Shown here piece by piece: positions 26,000 to 35,513 of a stretch of 42,592 nt of DNA. A program made the position numbers and the translations under genes. Origin of the DNA: Desulfobacterales bacterium (GTDB lineage Bacteria; Desulfobacterota; Desulfobacteria; Desulfobacterales; UBA11574); assembly GCA_020345745.1 (NCBI GenBank), contig CP070768.1, forward strand, positions 3,233,466-3,276,057. Direction: 5' to 3'. Numbering within the stretch: the stretch's first letter is position 1; each line of letters begins with the position of its first letter. The notes beneath the pieces were generated by a model. It did not search any database. It saw only the letters and a program-made list of their open reading frames with translations, and was not told the DNA's origin.

Positions 26000-26830
26000 A
26001 TGAATCGGATGAAGATAATGGTAAACGGCTTGCCCGGCAATATGGCGTCTAACGTGGTTAAACACGCCCTTGGTGACAATCGATTTTCGCTGATTCCATG
26101 CTCGCTCACCGGCCCTGAAATCAGCGATACTGAAACGATAATAGATTCTGTATCCTTTAGCCTCATTCAGCCGGACGCAAGAGATCGATTGATCGATGAT
26201 ATTAAACAAAAAGAAGGCGCATTTCTAAGTGTTGATTTTTCGCTTCCGCCTGCCGTCAACAGCAATGCAGAATTTTACTGCAACCATGCGCTGCCTTTTG
26301 TTATGGGCACAACCGGCGGAGACAGACAACGCCTTGAAGATACGATCCGCTCATCATCCATCGCCGCTGTCATTGCACCCAATATGGCCAAGCAGATCGT
26401 CGGTTTTCAAGCCATGATGGAATTTGCATCCAACTCATTTCCGGATCTTTTCGACGGCTATTCTCTTGCAATTAAAGAAAGCCACCAAAAAGGAAAAGCA
26501 GATACCAGTGGGACTGCTAAAGCAATGGTGCGTTATTTTAAGCGCCTGGGGTTATCGTTTGCCGAAGAAGACATCGTCAAAGAACGCGATCCGGAAATAC
26601 AGCAAAGCGTTTGGAAAATTCCCGAAGAATATCTGCAGGGACACGGGTATCACACCTATGGCCTTGTCTCAAAAGACCAGACGGTCCAGTTTGAGTTCAC
26701 CCATAACGTCAATGGCCGCGATGTCTATGCTCAGGGGACTCTCGATGCACTCATTTTCTTGGCAGAAAAGATAACAAAGGGTGCCCAGGGACAGGTTTTT
26801 TCGATGATTGATGTACTAAAAGGGGTTTAG
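26000..26830 (+). CDS. dapB: 4-hydroxy-tetrahydrodipicolinate reductase, plant type
   Basis: NAD(P)H reductase of the diaminopimelate/lysine pathway. The 276 residues carry the plant-type DapB pattern: MVNGLPGNMASNV, PFVMGTTGGDRQRL, PNMAKQIVGFQAMMEF, ESHQKGKADTSGTAKAM, PEEYLQGHGYHTYGL and VQFEFTHNVNGRDVYAQGT. The lysine in SHQKGKADTSGT and the GT motif are the substrate-binding elements. The ordinary bacterial form has different spacing, so this belongs to the separate plant-like clade. GGGAGG lies eight bases before the ATG. It follows the MurU-AmgK fusion by 16 bases, so it is probably in the same operon; its product feeds both lysine and the peptidoglycan stem peptide. Confidence 0.92.
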   Translation: MNRMKIMVNGLPGNMASNVVKHALGDNRFSLIPCSLTGPEISDTETIIDSVSFSLIQPDARDRLIDDIKQKEGAFLSVDFSLPPAVNSNAEFYCNHALPFVMGTTGGDRQRLEDTIRSSSIAAVIAPNMAKQIVGFQAMMEFASNSFPDLFDGYSLAIKESHQKGKADTSGTAKAMVRYFKRLGLSFAEEDIVKERDPEIQQSVWKIPEEYLQGHGYHTYGLVSKDQTVQFEFTHNVNGRDVYAQGTLDALIFLAEKITKGAQGQVFSMIDVLKGV

Positions 26831-26881
26831 CCTTTCAGACTCTTGAAAATTCCACGCCACCAGTGTTTTCACAATTCTGAA

Positions 26882-26995
26882 ATGAGACCTTTGAAAAACG
26901 TTCGATTTTGTTCAAGGTCAAGGGCAATTCCGCGGATTAAAATTTGAGCCTGACTCAGATTTTGGACAAAAGGGGGTGGTTTTCAAAGGTCTCAT
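26882..26995. repeat. Element with 16-bp perfect inverted ends between dapB and alaS
   Basis: ATGAGACCTTTGAAAA (26882-26897) and TTTTCAAAGGTCTCAT (26980-26995) are exact reverse complements. The 114-base unit lies between the convergent dapB and alaS stops, and its right end overlaps the alaS stop codon. The interior has no reading frame. It resembles a miniature inverted-repeat element, although it could also serve as a bidirectional 3' structure. Confidence 0.55.
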
Positions 26996-29625
26996 CATTT
27001 CATTGTTTCGACCACCTCAGCCACTTTATCAAGCGCCTTGTCCAGATGCTCTGGTTGGTTGCCACCAGCCTGGGCCATATCAGGTCTTCCGCCGCCGCTA
27101 CCGCCGACGACGGGTGCAATCTGTTTGACGATATTTCCGGCATGGTATCTGTCTGTTAAATCTTTCGTCACCACAACAATGAGAAGAACTTTAGCATCAG
27201 CTAAACTGCCAAGCGCAACAATCCCTGATTTGATCTTATCTCTGAATCGGTCTGCCAGATTTCTGAGTGCTGCCGGGGTGTCCACCTCAACCCTTTTGGT
27301 TAATACCCGGGTTCCATCTATGAGCTTAATCTCTTCTTCTTCACGCTCCGCTGCCAGGGAAGCAATCTTTGTTTTCAATTGTTCTAGTTCTTTCTCTAGC
27401 ATCTTTTGGTTGGTCAGAATTTTCTTTATCCGTTGAGGGATGACCTCAGGGTTTTCTTTGAGCATGCGGGCGGCATCCTGAATCAAGCTTGCATTTTTTT
27501 GAACTACTGCCACGGCGGCCGAACCTGTGACGGCTTCTATTCTCCGGATTCCTGCTGCAACACTCGATTCCTCAATTATTTTAAAAAGACCGATATCACC
27601 GGTGTGGCCGGTGTGTGTTCCGCCGCAAAGCTCTTTGCTAAAATCATTGAGAGATACCATCCGAACCCTATCTCCGTATTTTTCTTCAAACAGTGCGATG
27701 GCATCAGACTTAAACGCTTCTTCGGCCTCCATTTCCACGGTCTGTACCGGTATGTTTTCCCGAATCCGATCATTAACCAACTTTTCAATCTCCTCTAACA
27801 TTTCCGGTTCGGTCTGGGAAAAGTGGGTAAAATCGAAACGCAGCCTGTCCGGCGCCACCAGTGAACCGGCCTGCTTGACGTGATCACCGATGACCTTGCG
27901 CAAGGCAAAATGGAGAATATGGGTTGCCGTGTGGTTTCTTGCCGTATCATCTCGTTTCGTGTGGTCAACCTGCAGCGTTACGATATCTCCCTTCGCGATC
28001 GTTCCGGAAACCACTTCTCCTTTATGAATGACAATCCCTGTGGGGTCTTTAATCGTATCGGAAACTTTTAGCTCCAAACCTTGACCTGTAATGGTACCAG
28101 CGTCTCCGACTTGACCACCGGATTCAGCATAAAAAGGCGTCGCCTCGGTCACGACCTCAACCCCTTGACCGCTGGTTGCCTTTTCAACTTCTTCTCCTTC
28201 TTTTACTATGACCAGCACTTTTGAATCGAAAGAAACCTGGTCGTAGCCTACAAATTCAGGTGTTACCCCCTCGGCCGAAAGGTTTTTATAAGCATCACTC
28301 ATCTGGTCAAACGTAGCAATCGATTTCGATCTTTCACGCTGCGCTTCCATTGCGTTATCAAAACCTTCCATATCGAGCTCCATCTTCTCATCCCTAACGA
28401 CATCCATGACAATATCGACGGGAAATCCAAACGTATCATAGAGCTTGAATATCAACTGGCCCGACACTTGTTTTTGCCCCTTGGCCCTTATTTCGGAAAG
28501 GCCGTCGTTGAGAAGTTTGAGGCCGTGGTCTAAAGTTTCGGAAAACCGGATTTCCTCATTTTGAATCACATTGGTAATAAACGCCGAAGCATCCGCCAAC
28601 TCAGGATATTCAGGTTTCATGATATCGAATACAACTTCTGCGGTTTTATGCAGAAATGGTTCGGTAAGATCGATGTTTCGTCCGTAGCGGATCGCTCTGC
28701 GCATGATACGGCGTAGAACATACCCTCTGCCTTCATTAGACGGCAGCACACCGTCGCCGATCAGAAATGCTGCTGCTCTCGTATGGTCCGCAATTACCTT
28801 CATGGCAATATCGGCGTCCCAGGAATCCCCCATTTTCTTTTCTGAAAGTTCCTCGACCTTCTGCATGATCGGACGAATCAGGTCAATATCGAAATTCGTT
28901 GGAACATCCTGAGTCAAGGAGATCATTCTCTCTAGCCCGAGTCCGGTATCAATGCTCGGTTTGGGAAGCGGCGTCAATTTTCCGGACACATCGCGGTCGA
29001 ACTGCATAAAAACCAGATTCCATATTTCGAGGAATCGGTCACACTCGCATCCCACTTTACAATCCGGCTTGCCGCAGCCATGTTCTTCTCCCCGGTCAAA
29101 GTGAATTTCACTGCAAGGCCCGCAGGGTCCAGTATCACCCATTGCCCAGAAGTTATCTTCCTCACCGAATCTTAATATTTTGTGTTCTGGCACACCAATG
29201 TTCCGATGCCACAGATTGTGGGCTTCGTCATCGTCGAGATAAATCGAAATCCAGAGCTTGTCCTCCGGAAGTTCGTAGCCATTGGTCAATAGGTCCCACC
29301 CGAAATCGATCGCCTTTTCTTTGAAATAGTCCCCAAAAGAAAAGTTGCCGAGCATTTCAAAAAAGGTGTGGTGCCTGGCCGTATAACCGACATTTTCCAA
29401 ATCGTTATGTTTTCCGCCCGCCCTAACGCATTTTTGGGCGGTTGTGGCTCTTACGTAGCCCCTTTTCTCCTCGCCCAGAAAAGCTCGCTTAAACTGCACC
29501 ATACCTGAATTAACAAATAGCAGTGTCGGATCATCCGAAGGCACAAGGGATGAACTTCTTACAATTTGATGATGATGTTTCTTAAAATAATCGAGAAACT
29601 TCTTACGTACTTCGTTGCCGGTCAT
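26995..29625 (-). CDS. alaS: Alanyl-tRNA synthetase
   Basis: Charges tRNA-Ala and edits mischarged serine or glycine. From the ATG at 29625 (GGAG eight bases upstream) it has 876 residues, normal for AlaS; a GTG at 29637 would add four. The class II core has FTSGMVQF-like FVNSGMVQFK and GLGLERM. The editing site shows HTATHILH and CGGTHTGHTG. The C-terminal C-Ala domain ends GGGRPDMAQAGG. It lies downstream of recA on the same strand, separated by a repeat-B element. Confidence 0.98.
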   Translation of the reverse strand: MTGNEVRKKFLDYFKKHHHQIVRSSSLVPSDDPTLLFVNSGMVQFKRAFLGEEKRGYVRATTAQKCVRAGGKHNDLENVGYTARHHTFFEMLGNFSFGDYFKEKAIDFGWDLLTNGYELPEDKLWISIYLDDDEAHNLWHRNIGVPEHKILRFGEEDNFWAMGDTGPCGPCSEIHFDRGEEHGCGKPDCKVGCECDRFLEIWNLVFMQFDRDVSGKLTPLPKPSIDTGLGLERMISLTQDVPTNFDIDLIRPIMQKVEELSEKKMGDSWDADIAMKVIADHTRAAAFLIGDGVLPSNEGRGYVLRRIMRRAIRYGRNIDLTEPFLHKTAEVVFDIMKPEYPELADASAFITNVIQNEEIRFSETLDHGLKLLNDGLSEIRAKGQKQVSGQLIFKLYDTFGFPVDIVMDVVRDEKMELDMEGFDNAMEAQRERSKSIATFDQMSDAYKNLSAEGVTPEFVGYDQVSFDSKVLVIVKEGEEVEKATSGQGVEVVTEATPFYAESGGQVGDAGTITGQGLELKVSDTIKDPTGIVIHKGEVVSGTIAKGDIVTLQVDHTKRDDTARNHTATHILHFALRKVIGDHVKQAGSLVAPDRLRFDFTHFSQTEPEMLEEIEKLVNDRIRENIPVQTVEMEAEEAFKSDAIALFEEKYGDRVRMVSLNDFSKELCGGTHTGHTGDIGLFKIIEESSVAAGIRRIEAVTGSAAVAVVQKNASLIQDAARMLKENPEVIPQRIKKILTNQKMLEKELEQLKTKIASLAAEREEEEIKLIDGTRVLTKRVEVDTPAALRNLADRFRDKIKSGIVALGSLADAKVLLIVVVTKDLTDRYHAGNIVKQIAPVVGGSGGGRPDMAQAGGNQPEHLDKALDKVAEVVETMK

Positions 29626-29652
29626 AGCTAACTCCACTTTTAAGGTTTTATG

Positions 29653-29751
29653 TAAGTTCTCAAAAAGTTCGACTTTATTGCATGTGCTCGGGTTTTATGG
29701 CTTTTTCTTCCAGTCGCTAGCAACCTTGCCGAAATTTTTGAGAGCTTGCGG
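29653..29751. repeat. Repeat family B, copy 2 (between recA and alaS)
   Basis: The left arm GTAAGTTCTCAAAAAGTTCG (from 29653) and the right arm GAAATTTTTGAGAGCTTGCG (to 29750) are imperfect inverted repeats. They match the arms of the element at 5993-6068; the interiors differ in length (99 versus 76 bases). Confidence 0.5.
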
Positions 29752-29806
29752 TTTAATTTGTATATAAACTTTCAGAATGATCATATGAGTATGTCATCGA
29801 AAATAA

Positions 29807-30817
29807 CTATTCTTTTTCTGTTTTGGACAGGCCGATGGCTTCTTGTACTTTGTCAGACACTGATTGATAAATATCCGGATTTTCTTTTAAAAACCTTATA
29901 ACATTCTGACGTCCTTGGCCGATTCGTTCACCATCATACGAAAACCACGAACCGCTCTTATCAATAATGCCGGCGGTAACACCCGTATCGAGCAAATCGC
30001 CGGGCTGCGATATGCCTTCCCCATAGAGGATATCGAATTCAGCATCCATGAATGGCGGGGCCATTTTATTTTTTACAACACGTACCCTGGTTCGGTTACC
30101 AACAATATCCTGACCGTCTTTGATTGCCCCAATCCTTCGGATATCGAGCCTCACGGATGAGTAGAACTTCAATGCATTTCCCCCGGTTGTTGTTTCCGGA
30201 TTACCGAAAACCACGCCTATCTTCATTCGAATCTGATTAATGAAAATCACAGAGGTGTGGGTTTTGCTGATTGTCCCTGTTAGTTTTCTCAAGGCTTGGG
30301 ACATTAACCTCGCCTGAAGTCCCATGTGAGAATCTCCCATCTCCCCTTCTATTTCTGCTCGGGGAACCAGTGCTGCAACCGAATCAATAACGATAATGTC
30401 TATTGCGCCGCTTCTAACCAGCATATCTGCAATTTCAAGCGCTTGTTCACCTGTATCGGGCTGAGCAACCAAGAGTTCCTCACAATTTACCCCCAGCTTC
30501 CTAGCATATGACGTATCGAGGGCGTGTTCAGCATCAATAAAAGCCACGATACCGCCTAGCTTCTGAGCTTCGGCCACAGCGTGAAGGGCAAGGGTTGTTT
30601 TTCCTGATGCTTCCGGGCCAAAAATCTCAATCACTCTGCCTCTGGGATATCCCCCTACCCCCATGGCTTTATCCAATGCCAGAGAGCCTGACGGAATAAT
30701 GGGCACATCAACTAGAGGGCTACTTCCCAGCTTCATAATAGATCCCTTCCCGAACTGCCGTTCGATCTGGGTCATGGCAGTTTCCACCGCCTTTTCCTTG
30801 TCCGGTGAAATGGTCAT
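29807..30817 (-). CDS. recA: RecA recombinase
   Basis: Strand-exchange protein and SOS co-protease. The 336 residues are typical: Walker [43 protein letters not shown], and the L2 region [33 protein letters not shown] precedes the ATG. The C-terminal acidic tail is short (SKTEKE). No recX follows; alaS is next on the same strand. No LexA-type operator could be recognised in the 55-base gap upstream. Confidence 0.98.
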   Translation of the reverse strand: MTISPDKEKAVETAMTQIERQFGKGSIMKLGSSPLVDVPIIPSGSLALDKAMGVGGYPRGRVIEIFGPEASGKTTLALHAVAEAQKLGGIVAFIDAEHALDTSYARKLGVNCEELLVAQPDTGEQALEIADMLVRSGAIDIIVIDSVAALVPRAEIEGEMGDSHMGLQARLMSQALRKLTGTISKTHTSVIFINQIRMKIGVVFGNPETTTGGNALKFYSSVRLDIRRIGAIKDGQDIVGNRTRVRVVKNKMAPPFMDAEFDILYGEGISQPGDLLDTGVTAGIIDKSGSWFSYDGERIGQGRQNVIRFLKENPDIYQSVSDKVQEAIGLSKTEKE

Positions 30818-30872
30818 AACGTTCTCCTTATTGATATTGATAACTCAAGTCGAACCCCTAGCCAATTTTTTT

Positions 30873-31445
30873 CTATCCACCAAGCGGCACATTCACAATC
30901 TCGGTGTAAACAGCCCCGGTTGGTTTCAGTTCACTTTTATACAAGATGACCTCGTCAGCATAAAATGTCTCCGAGGTAAACCCAACATGTTTTTTTAATA
31001 TATCACCGAATCTTTTAGGATCGATCCTATGCTTAATCCGGCCCAAGGTCAGGTGGCCTTTAAATGGCCTTTTCTCTTTTTCAAAACCGAGGAGCTCAAG
31101 CGCTTCTTCAAGTCGCCCCTGTAATCCAATCAGTGATTCGATTTGACCTGCAACACCAATCCAAACAACACGCGGGCGTTTAATGCCGGGGAACACACCG
31201 ATCCCCTTTGCACAAAGCGATAGCGGTGCATATGGTTTAACTGAATTATATATCGCCGTGGTCACGTTTTCAATGCCGCCCTCTGTAATATCGCCTAAAA
31301 ATTTTAACGTAAGATGTATATTTTCCGGCCGTACCCAACGAAGTTTAAATCCGTTTGCCCGAATATCCTCCTGAATCTCTCTGATAGCAGCGATGATTGA
31401 ATCAGGAAGCTTGATTGCAATAAACGATCTTATGGTTCTGGCCAT
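30873..31445 (-). CDS. thpR: RNA 2',3'-cyclic phosphodiesterase (2H superfamily)
   Basis: A 190-residue 2H phosphoesterase with the two HxTx motifs, HLTL at 44-47 and HLTL at 131-134, about 87 residues apart as in the ThpR/LigT family. FIAIKLPDSI opens the fold, and the family hallmark LKFLGD follows the first motif. It opens 2',3'-cyclic phosphate ends of RNA in vitro; its cellular role is uncertain. It lies 55 bases upstream of recA and 36 bases after the homocysteine-synthesis gene. Confidence 0.92.
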   Translation of the reverse strand: MARTIRSFIAIKLPDSIIAAIREIQEDIRANGFKLRWVRPENIHLTLKFLGDITEGGIENVTTAIYNSVKPYAPLSLCAKGIGVFPGIKRPRVVWIGVAGQIESLIGLQGRLEEALELLGFEKEKRPFKGHLTLGRIKHRIDPKRFGDILKKHVGFTSETFYADEVILYKSELKPTGAVYTEIVNVPLGG

Positions 31446-31481
31446 AATAATCTGGTCAAGGATGTTCTTCGACGGCCATTC

Positions 31482-32660
31482 TTATTTCGTCGGTAGTGTG
31501 AACTGGGGTTCCCCAATCAGAAACTTTCTCTGGGAGATTCGTTTTTTCAATATTTCAGCAACCTCACGGGACCTGACCAAGCTGGATAAAGGTACCGTCG
31601 GGATTTTCTCACCTTTAAATTTGATGTGGCCGTTTTTCAGTTCGGCGTAACTGACCTGACCGTAACTTTTTGCAATACCATTTGGATAATCATGTCCATA
31701 ATCGACGATCTGGGTGAATAATTCCTCATCGGATACGGCGGTATACTGAACAATCTCCTCGTTCAATATGGGTATGGGGATACCCAAGCCAACGAAGAGT
31801 GAGCATCCATAACCCTGAAGGCTTGCCCCTGCCAACCATTTAGCACTCATTTTTTTGAGATCACCCATCGCCCATATTGTTCCGGCGGGTTTAATGGGAA
31901 CACCCCGCTTTGTTCGCTTGATGGAAGGGTTGTGTTGCGTACCGTGCCAGGTAATATATCCTTCTGCACCACCTAAAAAAATCCGGGTTCCAAGGCCAAT
32001 GGTCTGGTAATAAGGATCGTTAAATAACGGGCTGAGTTGTCCTGCTGAGCAGTAATTGGCATTGGACGCTTTGGGCTTCAAGGCACCCATGTATGTATAA
32101 ATTGTTCTGTCCGATAAATTGATGGCACAATTATAATTTTGATATCCGTTTCTCGGATTACACAGCGTTGCCTGCTGTACTGTACGTAGCGAGATCTCCT
32201 TTTCCACCATTCGATTCGGATAGCAGTCTGTTCCGTAGGCTTCGGCCTTTAGGTGAACCTTTTTACCGGCCACCAAATCCTCGATAACATGGCCACCACC
32301 ATAGACAAATTCACCCGGATAGACCTTATTCAGCGGATCGTCCTCACACGGTTCTGTTGCTCCGACATAACAATCAACAGCGGCCACCCCCGCATATGCC
32401 GGCACTTTGTTCAGCCATACCTTAGCCGCTTTTATCGTCGGAACCGTATGCCCGAAATTGATGAATGCCCCTGACGAACACATGGGGGCAAACGTTCCGG
32501 TGGTTACCACATCAACCTGTCTAGCAGCTTCAACCGGACCATTTTCTTTAACAATATCAATTATTTCCTCTGCTGTAACAACAATGACATCACCTGTTTT
32601 TATTTTCTCATTGATTTCCTGATATGTTTTATTAATCTTATGTTTTTTATGTTTTTTCAT
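31482..32660 (-). CDS. Homocysteine biosynthesis protein (COG1900 family)
   Basis: Members of this family in methanogens and sulfate reducers take part in making homocysteine from aspartate semialdehyde and sulfide, by persulfide chemistry on conserved cysteines. The 392-residue protein has TGTFAPMCSSGAFINFGH (C61), EAYGTDCYPN (C146), CNPRNGYQNYNCAINLSDR and FLGGAEGYITWHGTQHNP, all diagnostic. It lacks the C-terminal CBS or NIL/ferredoxin part seen in some relatives. It sits between an M23 peptidase and thpR. In a sulfide-producing cell it would replace trans-sulfuration or O-acyl-homoserine routes; that use is inferred. Confidence 0.88.
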   Translation of the reverse strand: MKKHKKHKINKTYQEINEKIKTGDVIVVTAEEIIDIVKENGPVEAARQVDVVTTGTFAPMCSSGAFINFGHTVPTIKAAKVWLNKVPAYAGVAAVDCYVGATEPCEDDPLNKVYPGEFVYGGGHVIEDLVAGKKVHLKAEAYGTDCYPNRMVEKEISLRTVQQATLCNPRNGYQNYNCAINLSDRTIYTYMGALKPKASNANYCSAGQLSPLFNDPYYQTIGLGTRIFLGGAEGYITWHGTQHNPSIKRTKRGVPIKPAGTIWAMGDLKKMSAKWLAGASLQGYGCSLFVGLGIPIPILNEEIVQYTAVSDEELFTQIVDYGHDYPNGIAKSYGQVSYAELKNGHIKFKGEKIPTVPLSSLVRSREVAEILKKRISQRKFLIGEPQFTLPTK

Positions 32661-32748
32661 AACCCGTAACTCCGATATTCTATTTAGCCACTATCCTCAG
32701 TGTGACCTGCCCGCTCGCGCCTTGCCAGGATTGGCGGAACAAAACGGA

Positions 32749-34125
32749 TTAATTTGAGGATTTTATATCATTAATTTTGTTTACAATGTTGTTCTTTATC
32801 CAGGTCCCATCCCACCATTCAATGGGATTCACAAACGTGCGATTTATAAGAATGCCAAAATGAAGGTGATCTCCCCCGGCAAGACCGGTACTTCCTGTAT
32901 GCCCGATAATATCGCCTTTTGCTACCATCTGTCCTTGTGTCGCAGTTAACGAACTCAGGTGAGAATAGGTGCTAAACAACCCAAATCCATGGTCAATCAT
33001 AACGGTCTTTCCGTAAATCCCTAAGTCTCCGGTAAATACAATCTTTCCTCGATTCGCCGCCGGAATGGGTGAGTGTGCAATCGATGCCAAATCAATGCCC
33101 AAGTGAACCTGCTGGTCGACGACCTTGCCTTTATATTTGTATTTCCGATCGTCAGCAAAGCCTGACTTTCGGGCCGAGTTCGGAAGTCTTGAAAATGCCC
33201 CCTCCCAATAGATATCGACATCAGTCTGCTCCACCAATTTATCGATTTGTCCATGATTGATCCGGCGAAGTTCCCGATTTACTTTCAGAAACTTTTCGAT
33301 CAATGGCATTTCTGAATATTTCGTATCAGCATCACCAAATTCAACCATTTTCCGTTTAAGAAACGAATCGGGAATATTAACGACATCCTTTTTAAAACCT
33401 TTCTTTTTGAAATAATGAGGAATATGTGATCTTGATACGTTGCCGCTAAAATCGGTTGCTTGAAGGAAAATGTCCGTTTCCGCGCCTTGGTTATATCCGA
33501 CGGCAAAAAAAGCCATTGCAATCGATCGATCTTTGAAATAACCAGCATGTCCCGGAAAATAATGGCTGCCTACATATACACCATCATTTTGGCACGGTTC
33601 CGACAATCTATATGTCACAAGACCTGAACCTCCCTGACTAACGTTATGAACGCGGCTGAGCATATTAATCTCAGGAGGCTTTGTATCGATGGTCACTTCT
33701 TTTTCTATATACGTTCTATTCCCATGCCACCACTTGCGCCATGAAAAATCGCTCGCAACCATGCGCAACATGGCTTTGCCATCGCTCAATCCCAGCTTTC
33801 TTGGATCAATTTGAATGTTGAACGTCGCCTGGTGCTGTTTTCCTGCCCCGAGAAGGCCTGCGCGCGGGAATTCCTTTTCGAATACCACGCGTTCTTTTCC
33901 TTCCTTGATGAGTCCGATCCATAGCTTTTTCACACCACTTTTGATGTCGGAAACAGAGACGGAGATCTCATGGGTTTTGCCGATATAGGATGAAGCGGGG
34001 TCAAGCGAAATGGATGGGGTCTCACCTTCAAATTTTACGAGCAATAGCCAAATTAGCAGCAATACGATAATACCACAAAAGAGTGCAAGCAGCTTTGGTT
34101 TGAAGTTTTTTTTCTTAGCTTTCAA
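32749..34125 (-). CDS. Membrane-anchored M23 (LytM-type) metallopeptidase
   Basis: Envelope protein of 458 residues: a basic N-terminus, one membrane segment (about 12-30), two beta-rich domains (PSISLDPASSYIGKTHEISVSVSD and an Ig-like part around 150-240), and a C-terminal M23 domain (330-445). The zinc ligands are present in HLGIDLAS and DHLHFGI, with YSHLSS between, so it should be an active peptidoglycan endopeptidase. The start is a TTG at 34125; there is no ATG nearby and the ribosome site is weak. It is divergent from lptC and followed by the homocysteine gene. Confidence 0.87.
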   Translation of the reverse strand: MKAKKKNFKPKLLALFCGIIVLLLIWLLLVKFEGETPSISLDPASSYIGKTHEISVSVSDIKSGVKKLWIGLIKEGKERVVFEKEFPRAGLLGAGKQHQATFNIQIDPRKLGLSDGKAMLRMVASDFSWRKWWHGNRTYIEKEVTIDTKPPEINMLSRVHNVSQGGSGLVTYRLSEPCQNDGVYVGSHYFPGHAGYFKDRSIAMAFFAVGYNQGAETDIFLQATDFSGNVSRSHIPHYFKKKGFKKDVVNIPDSFLKRKMVEFGDADTKYSEMPLIEKFLKVNRELRRINHGQIDKLVEQTDVDIYWEGAFSRLPNSARKSGFADDRKYKYKGKVVDQQVHLGIDLASIAHSPIPAANRGKIVFTGDLGIYGKTVMIDHGFGLFSTYSHLSSLTATQGQMVAKGDIIGHTGSTGLAGGDHLHFGILINRTFVNPIEWWDGTWIKNNIVNKINDIKSSN

Positions 34126-34324
34126 TAGGTTGTAATATCCCTTTCTTTTTATGATAAAACACGAATTATAGCAGAAAAAATGTAATAATCAAGGACTGTT
34201 TTCGTTTCTTGACTTTTAATGGTGCGCACGATAAATAGTCATATAATTTGAAAGTTCAGGGCAAATAGGCACGTTGTTGGAACGTTTGTTGCATAGTCTT
34301 CTTATTGGAAAGAAAAAACACTCA

Positions 34325-34885
34325 ATGTTAAGATCATATCGAATCACAGTTGTTCTTTTTATCATTTTGATCATTGTGGGGGGTAGCGTTGGGTATCGCT
34401 ATCTTTCACCCAACAAAAAAGAGAAGAACATTGTATCAAATTTTGAAGATAAGGCCCTTATCTCCATCGGTAAGGTTCATCATACGGCCACCCGAAACGG
34501 CATTACGGAATGGCGCCTTGATGCTGCTTCAATGAATTTTTTTGCAGAGAAAAAACAGTCATTATTTCAGGATCTTTCGGTTACTTTCTACCTTAAAGAC
34601 CGAACCGAAGTCTATTTAACCGCAGATCAAGGTGTTTTAAAAACAGGGTCAAACGACATGAGTGTGAGGGGGAATGTGGTTGTGGACAATGGCTTCTACC
34701 AGCTCAAAACCGAAAACTTACACTACTATCACGACAAACACATTATCACCTCTAAAGCCCCTGTTAAAATCACCGGAGATTCGCTCTTTTTGGCTGCCGA
34801 CGCCATGTTTTTGGATTTGAACACGACAGCAACCGTATTTCAAGGACACGTAAAAGGTATTCTAAGTGATAACTTTGGACTATAG
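34325..34885 (+). CDS. lptC: LPS export protein LptC
   Basis: Single-pass inner-membrane protein that passes lipopolysaccharide from LptBFG to LptA. I start at the ATG at 34325 (186 residues, family length), which puts the membrane segment (about 7-23, ITVVLFIILIIVGGSVGY) right at the N-terminus; a TTG at 34274 is possible. The OstA-like jellyroll follows with WRLDAASMNFFAEKKQSLFQDLSVTFYL and LKTGSNDMSVRGNVVV. It is the first gene of lptC-lptA-lptB-rpoN and overlaps lptA. Confidence 0.88.
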   Translation: MLRSYRITVVLFIILIIVGGSVGYRYLSPNKKEKNIVSNFEDKALISIGKVHHTATRNGITEWRLDAASMNFFAEKKQSLFQDLSVTFYLKDRTEVYLTADQGVLKTGSNDMSVRGNVVVDNGFYQLKTENLHYYHDKHIITSKAPVKITGDSLFLAADAMFLDLNTTATVFQGHVKGILSDNFGL

Positions 34886-35447
34886 TCAGCATTTTCGCCT
34901 TATGTTGAAAAAAGCGGCCGCTGTCTTTGGGTTTATTGCATTGGTGCTGGTATACGCATCCTATGCATCGGATAAACCAATTGATACGACCACAGGCCAT
35001 GGTGAAAACGACGAAAAAATTCATATCACAGCTGACAAACTGGTTTCAGATAGCGAAACCAGTTCTTTTGAATTTATAGGAAATGTCAAAGCGACCCAAG
35101 GCGATTCCGTTGTCACAGGTGACAGCCTAAAAATTTTCTATAAAAAAGATTCCGATACAAACGGTAACCCGATCTCCAGTGAGCAATCCATACAAAAAAT
35201 AATTGTTAAAGGCCATGTGGTCATAACGTTCGACAATCGCATTGCCTTGGCCGAGCAGGCCGTATACACAACAGAAACCAAGATCCTTGTTTTGACCGGT
35301 CCGAATGCAAAAATAACGAGTGGAAAGGACACCATCTCCGGCGAAACTATAACGCTTTACCGGGCTGATGAACGGATCAAGGTTGAACGGGGAAAAGAAA
35401 AACGTGTGGAAGCTGTGTTTCACACCGGTAAACAGGGGATTAAATAA
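34866..35447 (+). CDS. lptA: LPS transport periplasmic protein LptA
   Basis: Periplasmic bridge protein carrying LPS to the outer membrane. The OstA domain is clear: IHITADKLVSDSETSSFEFIGNVKATQGDSVVTGDSL, then the repeat-like IVKGHVVITFDNRIALAEQAVY. A signal peptide precedes it, with the hydrophobic core around VFGFIALVLVYASYAS. The GTG at 34866 has AAGG upstream and overlaps lptC by 20 bases; the ATG at 34902 gives a tidier signal peptide (181 residues) but no ribosome site. I list the longer form. No lptD is in the window. Confidence 0.9.
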   Translation: MITLDYSQHFRLMLKKAAAVFGFIALVLVYASYASDKPIDTTTGHGENDEKIHITADKLVSDSETSSFEFIGNVKATQGDSVVTGDSLKIFYKKDSDTNGNPISSEQSIQKIIVKGHVVITFDNRIALAEQAVYTTETKILVLTGPNAKITSGKDTISGETITLYRADERIKVERGKEKRVEAVFHTGKQGIK

Positions 35448-35513
35448 CTAGCCCGAATATTACATAAAATGTCCGGGATAGGTGTTAATGCACCACTTGA
35501 ATGCATTCTTAAA

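Noticed and set aside
34201..34250. TTGACT and TATAAT boxes upstream of lptC
   Set aside because: The spacing of about 27 bases is far too long for a sigma-70 promoter, so I do not list it.
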